Source: Planctomycetota bacterium
Lineage (GTDB): Bacteria > Planctomycetota > Uabimicrobiia > Uabimicrobiales > Uabimicrobiaceae
Assembly (NCBI GenBank): GCA_029260735.1
Contig: JAJDCR010000044.1
Span: 1 to 64,000, forward strand
Reading direction: 5' to 3'
Length of the DNA: 64,000 nucleotides
A program made the position numbers and the translations under genes. The notes under the pieces are model-generated. The model had not been told where the DNA came from. It saw only the letters and a program-made list of their open reading frames with translations, and searched no databases. Shown here piece after piece: positions 9,196 through 17,434 of the stretch (position 1 is its first letter; the number at the start of each line of letters is the position of its first letter).

Positions 9196-12100
9196 ATGGG
9201 GCAATACAAAATCGATACTTATCTCATTCATAGTCCTGCTCTAACCAACGAAATCACTCTTGAGGTTGTTACTACTCGCTCTTTAACAACTTTTGAGTGG
9301 ATACTTTTGGAAACATTATCTCACTTTGAGGGAGATTCTATTTCTTGGGGAGAGGTTGTAGATATTCTTGCGCTAGGGCAAGATAATTTATTTGTAATGG
9401 AAACTCTACAGGAGTTAATAGACTTAGATGTTCTATATGTTTTGGTTGGCTTTGATATAATTCACTGGCCAAAGTTAAAACTCAACCAATTCCAATTTAC
9501 GCAGACGGGCAAAGAAATCTTTTTGCAAGGAAAACTTCAGGGAAGACCTTCTACTCACAAAGAAACCATCTATAAAGATGAAATATCTGGCCAAATAGCA
9601 CTTACAATGTCAACACAAAGCGCTGCTATTAAATCCAGCCACGCAATAACTGATGGCCTCTGGCAGAGGAGATTAGAGTGGGATCAAGAAGAAATCAAGA
9701 ATGCTGTTGAACAAGGTTCTTTTGATTATCTTAAAGGAGAAACTTACATCACTAATATTCGCTTAGGTAGTGATAATAATGTTTGGCAACACCACTCTGC
9801 TCAACTTTGTCTTTCTCGCGAGAAGGGATTTTTTTGGCAGCGAGATAAAAAAACTCCTGCTAATTATCAAATGTACTTAGATAGCAAAGAAATTTGGGAA
9901 AGTCCTTTGGGAAAAAAAGCTTTAGAGGATTTTTCTCAAATAGACGATGAAATATCTCTTGTCGAAAAAGATAAGATTTTTCTTATTTCTCAAAACTTTG
10001 ATCTTCCAAGTAACTTTGGGAAAAATTCTAGAAAAATACTACTCTCTTGCCATAAAAATAAATTTGCGATTATTAATAACTGTACAGACGAAATTGAGGT
10101 TCCTTGTGATCTCAATAGCTGTAGATTTAGTAGAAAAACTGAAATGAAAGTAGTTTGGAAAAATGAGGGAAAAAACTTCGATATTTATATTCCAAGTCAA
10201 TATCAAGACTATCCTTTAGTCATTAGCTCCGAAAAGACAGTGGCGCTTTTGTCAACTAAAATACCTCTTTTTAGTTCCACAAGGGAGATACAATTAGTAC
10301 CTGTTACTTTAGCTGTTTTAATTTCTCCTGAGGCTTCTCAGAGATATTTTAATGCGGCGAAGGAGTTGTTAACTGAAAAACTACATTCTTGGCAATCTTC
10401 TACAGGTTCCGAATGTAGGGATATTTTGCTAGCACAATTAGCTTTTGGTAAAGAACCGTTTGAAATATGGAAAAACTCTCCTAAAGAAAGTTTCGAAATT
10501 TCCCTAGATTTTTGGAAAAAAATGTTGAGTATTTGTAAAAACCCCGAAGTCATGAGGAAATTTCTTGAGGACTTAGTTCCTATTAATTTAGAAGAAATTC
10601 AACTTTGTTTCTTGGCTCATAAGTCTGTAAAAAAAGAACTACAAGCAGAGAAGATAGAAAAATGGCTTCAGCCACACTTGCTTGAGCTTGTAGAGTTATT
10701 GGTTAAAAATGAAAAACTACCGGAAGAAATTGAGTATTGTTTAGAGATAAAAAGAATTCTAAATAATCTTAAGGAAATTCCAAGACAAGACCGGCTGTGG
10801 CAAGAGATTTCTATCCCTAGTGAAAGTGAGCTAGAAGAGCAAGCTTTTGCTCAAACAAAAACATCTAATAAGAAGAAAAAATCTAAAGGGGATCTACAAA
10901 AACAAATTGATGTCAAAAAAATAGAGATAATGCAGTCCCTAGAGAGAAAGTTTCAAAAAGTTCTCCAGACTATTCAGTTATGGAATGAAGAATTGTTGGC
11001 TTTAAAAAAGCTTTCTCCTAAAGCATATGATTTGGTTAAAAAGAAGTATTGTATTAATGAGCGTAATGTTGTGAATTATTTAAGAGATCGAGAAAAAGAA
11101 GTAGAGATTTTTTTTAGTAAACACAGTTCCAATGATGAGACAAAAGTACTAGTACAAAATATCAAGTCTACTAATGAACAAAAACTTTTAGAGAATGTTT
11201 CAAGGTCGATGAATCTTCGGGATATCAAAAAAACAAACCAACAAATAAAGACCATTTTGAAAGCTTCCTCTAATCCAAAAATTGCTGTTATAGAACTGAG
11301 TACAAAAGCAGTAAAACTCCTTATTAGTCAAGAGTCCAATATTCTAGATTTGGATTTTAATTTTAAAAATTTTCTCCGAGAAACACAACTTGTTCACGCT
11401 GGAAAAGGGCTTAGTTCAGATAATATAATGGATATCAAGTATTTTCGTTCCAGAGTTGTTCCTGCTATTAAAAAGATGGTTAAAATTTGCCAAAAAGAAT
11501 CTGTTCACGAAATATATTCTGTCGCAACGGCCGCTTATCGCAGTGCTAATAATAGAGATGAAGTTACAGATATCATCCGTAAAGAATGTAAACTTAATGT
11601 GGAAATAATTTCTAAAGAAAAAGAAACGGAGTTAACTGTAAAAGCTTTTCTGTTTTGTAAACCTCCATCGGTGCAATTGAACTCAGAAATTATAATGCTC
11701 ATAGATCAAGGTGGAGGTTCAACTGAAATTTCTTTTTTGACGAAAGATGGCAACGAGATTTTAAACTCTTACAGCTTAAATTTGGGTACGACCGTTTTGC
11801 ATAATGTTTTCTTTGGAGAGTCGAACAAATCTACTTCATTTGAAAAAGCACTTCATCAAGTAAAACAAGTTACAAAAGAACGTTTACGCCACTATTTTCA
11901 AAATCATGCTCCTGACTATACCAGCTTAGATTGCATTGGTGTTGGAACAGCGATTACATTTGCCGCAGGGAAGAAAAATAAACTTCAACATGGTAAAATT
12001 CTTACTGAAGAGCGCATTCAGAAAAGAGAAATGGATGTTGAAAGAGAACTTTTAGATAGGTTTAGTTCTATAAAAGAGCTGAAGCAATACTTAGATAAAA

Positions 12101-12288
12101 TTACTTTGTCAGGTGGAAGTGATACCAAGTGGATTGATAAAAAATTCTCGACTCGCTTAGGTCTTCCTATGTATAGATCATTGATTGACTACTTCAATAT
12201 TTCTCAAATAACTGTAAGTGGAACAGGGCTTTGGTATGGTGTATACTTTGAAAATCTGAAAGAAATAAGGAAAACAAAAAATGAGTGA
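9196..12288 (+). CDS. Large protein with C-terminal Ppx/GppA-like ASKHA domain
   Basis: The last ~330 of 1030 residues match the Ppx/GppA phosphatase fold (exopolyphosphatase and pppGpp phosphohydrolase). Visible motifs are phosphate-1 AVIELSTKAVKLLI (~696), the ATAAYRSANNRDEV segment (~777), phosphate-2 DQGGGSTEI (~836) and GVGTAITFAAG (~914). The usual D-x-G-S-N at phosphate-1 is changed to E-L-S-T-K, so activity may be altered or replaced by a sensing role. The N-terminus (1-100) looks like a winged helix (TTFEWILLETLSHF…FTQTGKEIFLQG). The middle is mixed, then helical and lysine-rich (~555-690). Ribosome site AGAGGAGA precedes ATG 9196. The stop overlaps the next start by 8 bases, so co-translation with the coiled-coil gene is likely. 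Polyphosphate or alarmone as ligand is inference. Confidence 0.8.
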   Translation: MGQYKIDTYLIHSPALTNEITLEVVTTRSLTTFEWILLETLSHFEGDSISWGEVVDILALGQDNLFVMETLQELIDLDVLYVLVGFDIIHWPKLKLNQFQFTQTGKEIFLQGKLQGRPSTHKETIYKDEISGQIALTMSTQSAAIKSSHAITDGLWQRRLEWDQEEIKNAVEQGSFDYLKGETYITNIRLGSDNNVWQHHSAQLCLSREKGFFWQRDKKTPANYQMYLDSKEIWESPLGKKALEDFSQIDDEISLVEKDKIFLISQNFDLPSNFGKNSRKILLSCHKNKFAIINNCTDEIEVPCDLNSCRFSRKTEMKVVWKNEGKNFDIYIPSQYQDYPLVISSEKTVALLSTKIPLFSSTREIQLVPVTLAVLISPEASQRYFNAAKELLTEKLHSWQSSTGSECRDILLAQLAFGKEPFEIWKNSPKESFEISLDFWKKMLSICKNPEVMRKFLEDLVPINLEEIQLCFLAHKSVKKELQAEKIEKWLQPHLLELVELLVKNEKLPEEIEYCLEIKRILNNLKEIPRQDRLWQEISIPSESELEEQAFAQTKTSNKKKKSKGDLQKQIDVKKIEIMQSLERKFQKVLQTIQLWNEELLALKKLSPKAYDLVKKKYCINERNVVNYLRDREKEVEIFFSKHSSNDETKVLVQNIKSTNEQKLLENVSRSMNLRDIKKTNQQIKTILKASSNPKIAVIELSTKAVKLLISQESNILDLDFNFKNFLRETQLVHAGKGLSSDNIMDIKYFRSRVVPAIKKMVKICQKESVHEIYSVATAAYRSANNRDEVTDIIRKECKLNVEIISKEKETELTVKAFLFCKPPSVQLNSEIIMLIDQGGGSTEISFLTKDGNEILNSYSLNLGTTVLHNVFFGESNKSTSFEKALHQVKQVTKERLRHYFQNHAPDYTSLDCIGVGTAITFAAGKKNKLQHGKILTEERIQKREMDVERELLDRFSSIKELKQYLDKITLSGGSDTKWIDKKFSTRLGLPMYRSLIDYFNISQITVSGTGLWYGVYFENLKEIRKTKNE

Positions 12289-13396
12289 GTATGGAGAATA
12301 CGGCTATAATTTAGAAGCACAAAGGCGACGAGAGTTATATTTAGAACAAATAAAAGGGAATGCTACCCAGCGAATTGGACAATACCTTGAAGAAGTAGAA
12401 AATATGGATATGGCAGGTATTTCGCAACATGTGCAAAAAGAGCTTGCTACACTACAAATCAGGGTTGATCAAATGCAGACGACATTGGTTAAAGATCCTG
12501 AAGAAGCCTATCGGTTAGGACGAGGATTATTGAGAGATTTAGCTCTCGTAAGATATATGGGAGAATTGGCGAGAGAGGAATTTCTAAAAAAACAAGCTCA
12601 AAAGTTACTTCAAGAATGTCAACAAGATCTAGGTAAAATGGACATCGTCACTCAAGATTTTGCGTCTACTGAACTTGAGGTAGTTGTGCAACGTTTGATG
12701 GATATTCAATCAAATCCTTCCCCTGAAAATATTCAAAAAATTCCTATTTTAAAAAAACAAATAAATGAAATTATAAGTGTTGCTGAGGAGAAAGCATCTT
12801 TGTGGACAAAAGAGCGTAAAGAAGCTGCTGTACGAGTACAAGAAATAAAATATCAGTTTGAAGAAGCCACACAAGTTAAGGGATCTTACGCACAAATTGA
12901 AAAAAGTGAACTACAAGTACAGTTACAGATAGCTCAGGAAGCTTTACAAAATAATGATTTTGAAAAAGTCGTAGAGATTAGTAAGGCTTCAGAAAAACAA
13001 CTGGAAAAAATTCATGAAGAGGCTTTCGAAGAGAATGTTCGACGTGAAGTACTTAAGGGGATTGTTAAAACTCTAAAAAAACTCGGGTTTCATGTTGGAA
13101 AACCTAAAATTATTAACTTGGAAGAGAAAAAAGATCAAGTAGTTCTTCTTGGAAAAAAGGCATCTGGTCAAAGTGCGTCTTTTGAAGTAGAAAAAAATGG
13201 AAAAATGTCCTTCAAGTTTGACCATTATGAAGGAATGGCTTGTCATCAAGATATTCAAAAAGTACAAGATAAGCTAAAAGAGATATATGGGGTTCATATT
13301 TCTCAAGAGCGTGTACTTTGGCAAAATCCTGACAAGATATCCAAAGGAAGTAAACCGCTTCCCCAAGATATTCATAAAAATGATGGGACTAAGTAG
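12281..13396 (+). CDS. Coiled-coil operon protein of unknown function
   Basis: 371 residues. Residues ~1-250 are almost entirely helical with heptad-like spacing and many E, Q and K (for example KGNATQRIGQYLEEVENMD and EKSELQVQLQIAQEALQNND). A small alpha/beta domain follows (~250-350), containing LKKLGFHVGKPKIINLEEKK and SFEVEKNGKMSFKFDHYEG. No catalytic motif, signal peptide or membrane segment is seen. The start overlaps the preceding gene by 8 bases and the stop abuts the next ATG exactly, so stoichiometric production with its neighbours is likely. A scaffold or adaptor linking the helicase, ASKHA protein and AAA+ ATPase is the simplest guess. I do not recognise a named family. Confidence 0.7.
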   Translation: MSEYGEYGYNLEAQRRRELYLEQIKGNATQRIGQYLEEVENMDMAGISQHVQKELATLQIRVDQMQTTLVKDPEEAYRLGRGLLRDLALVRYMGELAREEFLKKQAQKLLQECQQDLGKMDIVTQDFASTELEVVVQRLMDIQSNPSPENIQKIPILKKQINEIISVAEEKASLWTKERKEAAVRVQEIKYQFEEATQVKGSYAQIEKSELQVQLQIAQEALQNNDFEKVVEISKASEKQLEKIHEEAFEENVRREVLKGIVKTLKKLGFHVGKPKIINLEEKKDQVVLLGKKASGQSASFEVEKNGKMSFKFDHYEGMACHQDIQKVQDKLKEIYGVHISQERVLWQNPDKISKGSKPLPQDIHKNDGTK

Positions 13397-15244
13397 ATGA
13401 AAAGACAACTATGGCTAGAAGAGATCATTAGGGAATCAGGGATTCGTAAAGCTATGTTGATCTATGGCAATGTATATGACAATTGTCGTGATGGGAATAG
13501 ATATCGGCCATTTATGGAAGTCCTTTGGAATGAATTGAAAAGAAAAAAGTTTAGTCCTTGTGTCAGTTGGGATCGCATAACAGGATTGTCTTTTCCAGAT
13601 AAAGAACAAAAGGAATGTTATCAGAAACTCATTGAAAATAATCTTCAGAAAGAAACCCAAGTGAAAGGAGAAGATTATGAGCTAGATATTGATGAAGATG
13701 AGCCAGAAGAAGGAAATAAAAAAGAGACCCAAGAATGTTCTCCTGGAGATTTTTTTCAAGTAGTCGACAAGCTAATGAATATGGAAAACTCTTGCCCGGC
13801 GATTGTAATTGATTTTTCCGACTATCTTTTTGGCAACTCTAACGCACTAAGTGAGCAAGAGCGCTTATGGCTCACCCAACTTGCAAAGACCTCTTGCCAA
13901 AATCTTCCCCGTCTTACAACTAAAAATGTTGCTCTCCCTTCTGGTATTATTATTCTGATTACCACCAAGCTAGGGGCTATTCCTCCTGCGTTCTATCAAA
14001 ATGAGTCTGTCGCCAAAATTTGCCATGTGCCACTCCCAGATAGACAAGAACGAGAACTTTATTGGAACTCTCATCGTGAAATTTTGAGCGTAAAAAACAA
14101 GAATGAAAATGGTATAAAAAAACTAGCAGAATCGACTGAGGATCTAAGTTATCGAGATATGTATCAAATTATAAAACTGTCTCGCCAAGCCAACGAACAA
14201 ATCTCAGAGGATAAGCTAATAAATCTATATCGTTTTGGAGAGCTAAAGAGTCCGTGGGAAGACTTGGATCGGGAAAAGCTTAAAAATGTAGGGAACATAT
14301 TAAAGCAAAGAGTTATCGGTCAAGAGGAGGCGGTAGGACGTATCAGCACGATGATTATAAGAGCATATGTCGGATTAGCAGGAATCCAACATTCGGGAAA
14401 AAGATGTAAACCTAAAGGTAATTTATTTTTTGTAGGACCAACGGGTGTAGGGAAAACAGAGTTAGCAAAAGCGACAGCTGAGTTTTTGTTTGGAGATGAA
14501 GCAGCCTGCATTAGATTCGACATGAGTGAGTTTAACCATGAGCATAGTGATCAACGTTTAGTGGGAGCCCCTCCAGGATATGTAGGATTTGAAGAAGGAG
14601 GACAATTAACAAATGCGGTGAAGGAAAAACCATTTTGCGTCCTTTTATTTGATGAGATAGAAAAGGCTCATCCTCGTGTCCTTGATAAATTTTTGCAAAT
14701 ACTGGAAGATGGTCGCCTAACAGATGGCAAAGGACAAACTGTTTATTTCTCAGAGTCTGTCATCATTTTTACCTCAAACCTGGGTGCTTCTGAAATAAAG
14801 CTCGATGAAGATTTTAAAGTACAGAAAGAGAAGTTCATTAGCGTTGTACGCAAACACTTTAACGATGAGCTAAAAAGACCAGAGTTGTTGAATCGATTTG
14901 GGGATAATATTATCCCGTTTCGCTTCATTCAAGATGAAAAATTGCGTCAAAAAATTGTAGAATCTAAATTGAATCCATTGTTTTGTTTTATCCAAGAAAA
15001 ATACAACGTTACCTTACGCTTCAAAGAGCCAGAAGAATCTTACAAGTATATTGTCAATACTGCAGAAACGGGTCATGGAGGTCGAGGCCTTATCAACGTT
15101 TTAGAGAGACATTTAATAGATCCTCTTTCTTTATTCCTTTTCAGTGAACTAGATAAGCTAGCCCCTGGTAGAGTGGTTAGAATTGAGCTTATTCGTATCA
15201 AAGATAAATATCAGGGTTTTGATTTTGAGCTAACCAATGAATAA
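13397..15244 (+). CDS. ClpB/ClpA D2-like AAA+ ATPase with degenerate N-terminal AAA module
   Basis: The second half is a clear HSP100 D2-type AAA+ unit: Walker A GPTGVGKTE (~347), pore loop GYVGFEEGG (~393), Walker B LLFDEIEKAH (~416), sensor-1 TSNLG (~458), arginine-finger region RPELLNRFG (~494) and sensor-2/small domain GGRGLINVLER (~561). Residues ~1-280 keep the outline of a RecA-like fold (AMLIYGNVYDN, PAIVIDFSDYLFG, GIIILITTKLG) but have no P-loop, so this module should not hydrolyse ATP. The usual N-domain and ClpB middle coiled coil are missing, giving 615 residues instead of ~860. It probably threads or remodels a protein target or complex. The start follows the previous stop directly and the stop overlaps the radical-SAM gene by 8 bases. 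Confidence 0.88.
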   Translation: MKRQLWLEEIIRESGIRKAMLIYGNVYDNCRDGNRYRPFMEVLWNELKRKKFSPCVSWDRITGLSFPDKEQKECYQKLIENNLQKETQVKGEDYELDIDEDEPEEGNKKETQECSPGDFFQVVDKLMNMENSCPAIVIDFSDYLFGNSNALSEQERLWLTQLAKTSCQNLPRLTTKNVALPSGIIILITTKLGAIPPAFYQNESVAKICHVPLPDRQERELYWNSHREILSVKNKNENGIKKLAESTEDLSYRDMYQIIKLSRQANEQISEDKLINLYRFGELKSPWEDLDREKLKNVGNILKQRVIGQEEAVGRISTMIIRAYVGLAGIQHSGKRCKPKGNLFFVGPTGVGKTELAKATAEFLFGDEAACIRFDMSEFNHEHSDQRLVGAPPGYVGFEEGGQLTNAVKEKPFCVLLFDEIEKAHPRVLDKFLQILEDGRLTDGKGQTVYFSESVIIFTSNLGASEIKLDEDFKVQKEKFISVVRKHFNDELKRPELLNRFGDNIIPFRFIQDEKLRQKIVESKLNPLFCFIQEKYNVTLRFKEPEESYKYIVNTAETGHGGRGLINVLERHLIDPLSLFLFSELDKLAPGRVVRIELIRIKDKYQGFDFELTNE

Positions 15245-15908
15245 ACAAAATATAAATGTAGCGGCTTGGGTTTCTCTTACAACAACGGAAGGCCCTGGTT
15301 CAAGATTTGCTATGTGGCTACAAGGATGTCCTTTTCGTTGTAAAGGCTGCTGTAACCAAAATATGCTAGAAATGCGTGAAGCCCACGTTATGTCAATTGA
15401 CCAAGCTTTCAACTTAATACTGAAAGAAAAAAATACCATAGAAGGGGTTACTTTTTTAGGTGGAGAACCTATGGTTCAAGCAAAAGGGCTTGCTCTTCTT
15501 GCAAAGGAAATCCAAAATATAGGTTTATCTGTAATGGTGTTTTCTGGGTATAAATATGAGTTTCTAAAGAAAGGTAAACTTCCTGGCGTACTAAATTTCT
15601 TGGAAAGTACAGATATTCTAGTAGATGGTCTATACAGACAAGATCTTCCCGAAACATCGAGAAGGTGGATTGGATCGCGCAATCAGAAACTCTATTTCCT
15701 AACTAAACGATATAACGAAAAAATTTTACAACCCAAAAAGACAAAAGTTTCAGGTGCAGCTAACGAACATCAACGTGAAATGGAAATCCGATTCTCAAGT
15801 AGCAATGATAAAATAGTTATCAATGGTTGGCCACTAAGCTCTGGTTTTCAAGATCCCCTCATTGAACATTTACATAAAGAAGGGATCTATCTACAGCGTA
15901 AGAAGTAG
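15237..15908 (+). CDS. Radical-SAM activase-like protein (NrdG/PflA type)
   Basis: 223 residues with the 4Fe-4S radical-SAM signature CPFRCKGC (CxxxCxxC, ~res 32-39) after FAMWLQG, and the SAM-binding GGEP (~75) in VTFLGGEPM. The arrangement GPGSRFAMWLQGCPFRCKGC is that of glycyl-radical-enzyme activases such as anaerobic ribonucleotide reductase activase NrdG. No glycyl radical enzyme (nrdD or pfl-like) lies in this window; instead it ends an operon with a helicase, an ASKHA protein and a Clp-like ATPase. The C-terminal ~70 residues (FSSSNDKIVINGWPL) are extra to a minimal activase. It may install a radical or modification on an operon partner, which is inference. The 8-base overlap with the AAA+ gene supports co-expression. 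Confidence 0.85.
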   Translation: MNKQNINVAAWVSLTTTEGPGSRFAMWLQGCPFRCKGCCNQNMLEMREAHVMSIDQAFNLILKEKNTIEGVTFLGGEPMVQAKGLALLAKEIQNIGLSVMVFSGYKYEFLKKGKLPGVLNFLESTDILVDGLYRQDLPETSRRWIGSRNQKLYFLTKRYNEKILQPKKTKVSGAANEHQREMEIRFSSSNDKIVINGWPLSSGFQDPLIEHLHKEGIYLQRKK

Positions 15909-16120
15909 TCTAATGTTATGTTCGTGCTTAGAGTTAGTAGGAGTGACCACTCTTTCTTTTTGGATCATATATTTTTGAGTTGGGTATCTAAATAACACCA
16001 AAAGGGGTCGAAGAAATTTATTCGAGTATAACACTCGCTATAAGAAAACTTTGAAAATTAAACTTTCCTAGTATCTAAGAGACGATATACATGAAAAGAA
16101 CTATTTGGTAAGTTTCTTAA
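15909..16120. other. Gap after the five-gene operon
   Basis: 212 AT-rich bases. The last ~40 show residual similarity to the decayed transposase. No clear terminator hairpin for the operon or other feature is seen. Confidence 0.3.
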
Positions 16121-16717
16121 GATGCTGAGAGAGTTTCTCCTCAGTTAGAAGAAGGGAAAAAGTACCATTTACTTAAGAAGGTAACTCTCATTGCCTTTTG
16201 CAAATCATCTTTGCCGATTGGAACAAAAAACTACTACAATCATTTTAAGCTACAGGCAGGGAAAGAAAAAGTCATCTTCTCTGATCACATAAATGTTCAT
16301 ACCATTGAGCTGGAAAAGTTTGCCAATTCTCTCGAAGAGGTGGATAATTCATTAGAAAAATGGAGTTATTTTTTGAAGCACGGGGAAAATTTAGAAGATG
16401 CCCATCTACCTTCTCAGCTAGCAACTCCCGAAATAAAAGATGCCATAAAGGAGCTAAAAATGTTTACTAAAGATGAAATCGAAAGAGAACGATATGAAAG
16501 CCGACGTAAGGCATTGATGGATCATAACTCATTGCTCGCAGATCATTATGAAACAGGCTTAGAAAAAGGTTTCCAAAAAGGAGAGCAGAGTGGTTTCCAA
16601 AAAACGGTAGCCAATGCTTTATACATGGGTTTAGATATAGAAGCCATTGCTACTTTGACCGGTTTAGGACTGGATACAATTAAGGAAATGAAAAAAGCTC
16701 ATTTTAAGCCTTCTTAA
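16121..16717 (+). pseudogene. PD-(D/E)XK nuclease family transposase (Rpn-like), 5'-truncated
   Basis: The C-terminal half of a recombination-promoting-nuclease/PDDEXK transposase is intact: RVSPQLEEGKKYHLLKKV, then YYNHFKLQAGKEKVIFSDH, LEKWSYFLKHGENLEDA, ATPEIKDAIKELKMFTKDE, and the tail of Gly-Glu-Lys repeats (GLEKGFQKGEQSGFQK) followed by a helix. The N-terminal catalytic half with the D…ExK residues is missing. Just upstream, KRTIW, a stop, VS and another stop show that the same gene decayed there. No usable start exists; the first open codon is at 16121 and a TTG at 16211 is unlikely. It is therefore a dead mobile-element relic at the right edge of the accessory region. Confidence 0.8.
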
Positions 16718-16722
16718 CCTGA

Positions 16723-17174
16723 GATGATCAAAAACCGTGCTAAGCACGATGTTCTGGGAGGGCAAGGCTCCTGCCGCGCCGGGGTTGTGCTTGGCTTCAG
16801 GTGGTATTTCAAAATACTCATTACCTTGCAGGCTTCTCGGCAGGAGAACCCGCGATATAAAAACGTTTTTTCAACATGAAACCTATGAGAAAATAAATGT
16901 GCCGAAATACCACCAGGAACTAAGCACATCCCCGGTGCGGCAGGAGCACCCGCGATATAAAAACGTTTTTTCAAGTATGAAACCTATCATCTAAATGGGT
17001 ATTCTTAAATACCATATCAGAAACGACCCTTAATACAAGGCAAGGGTGGAGGGCAAGGCTCCTGCCGCGCCGGGGTTGTGCCAAGATAAAAATATCAGGA
17101 GCCAATCACATCCCCTGTTCGGCAGGAGCCTCACCCTCCAGGGAACATGGTGCTTAGCACTGTTTTTGATCATC
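16723..17174. repeat. MITE-like palindromic element
   Basis: Bounded by inverted repeats matching at 24 of 25 bases: 16723-16747 (GATGATCAAAAACCGTGCTA…) and 17150-17174. Weaker inverted similarity extends inward for about 45 more bases through GGAGGG..AGGCTCCTGCCG. Inside are two direct copies of a ~35-base unit beginning CGCGATATAAAAACG (about 16850 and 16952) and two copies of the GGCAAGGCTCCTGCCGCGCC unit (16758 and 17051). Its GC-rich blocks contrast with the AT-rich surroundings. No transposase is encoded. It lies between convergent genes. Confidence 0.7.
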
Positions 17175-17434
17175 TTTTTCTTTAACGGTTTCAGATAAGC
17201 CTTACCCTCCCCATAACATAAGCTTTCGATAAATTAGGTGGCCTAAGATGTGATCAAGCCCGCTTTTCTTAATCGGTAATGATGCCCAGGGTATCGTTCG
17301 CCTTTGGCTCGCTTTACCCTGGACTGATATATAACGCTTTTCAGCGTATAAAACTCTGTCGATCGTTCTTTTGCTAGTTTTCGATTTGAGGAAGCTTTGG
17401 AATGGACGTGTCTGCATTTTTCCTCATAAATTAC
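17175..17434. repeat. Palindrome cluster in a convergent intergenic region
   Basis: 17284-17322 folds as CCCAGGGTA…TACCCTGG with inner GTTCGC/GCTCGC-like arms, followed by a small AACGC/GCGT hairpin near 17331-17350. It resembles an intergenic repeat rather than a gene. The short open frames here have no support. Confidence 0.45.

Noticed and set aside
15237..15908. Plain anaerobic ribonucleotide reductase activase nrdG
   Set aside because: No nrdD nearby, extra C-terminal residues and tight overlap with a Clp-like ATPase gene; kept only as activase-like.
16714..16994. Open frames on both strands within the MITE-like element
   Set aside because: They are produced by the repeated GC-rich units and lack starts, ribosome sites or homology.
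17202..17417. Minus-strand 71-codon frame
   Set aside because: Composed of the palindrome cluster; no support.
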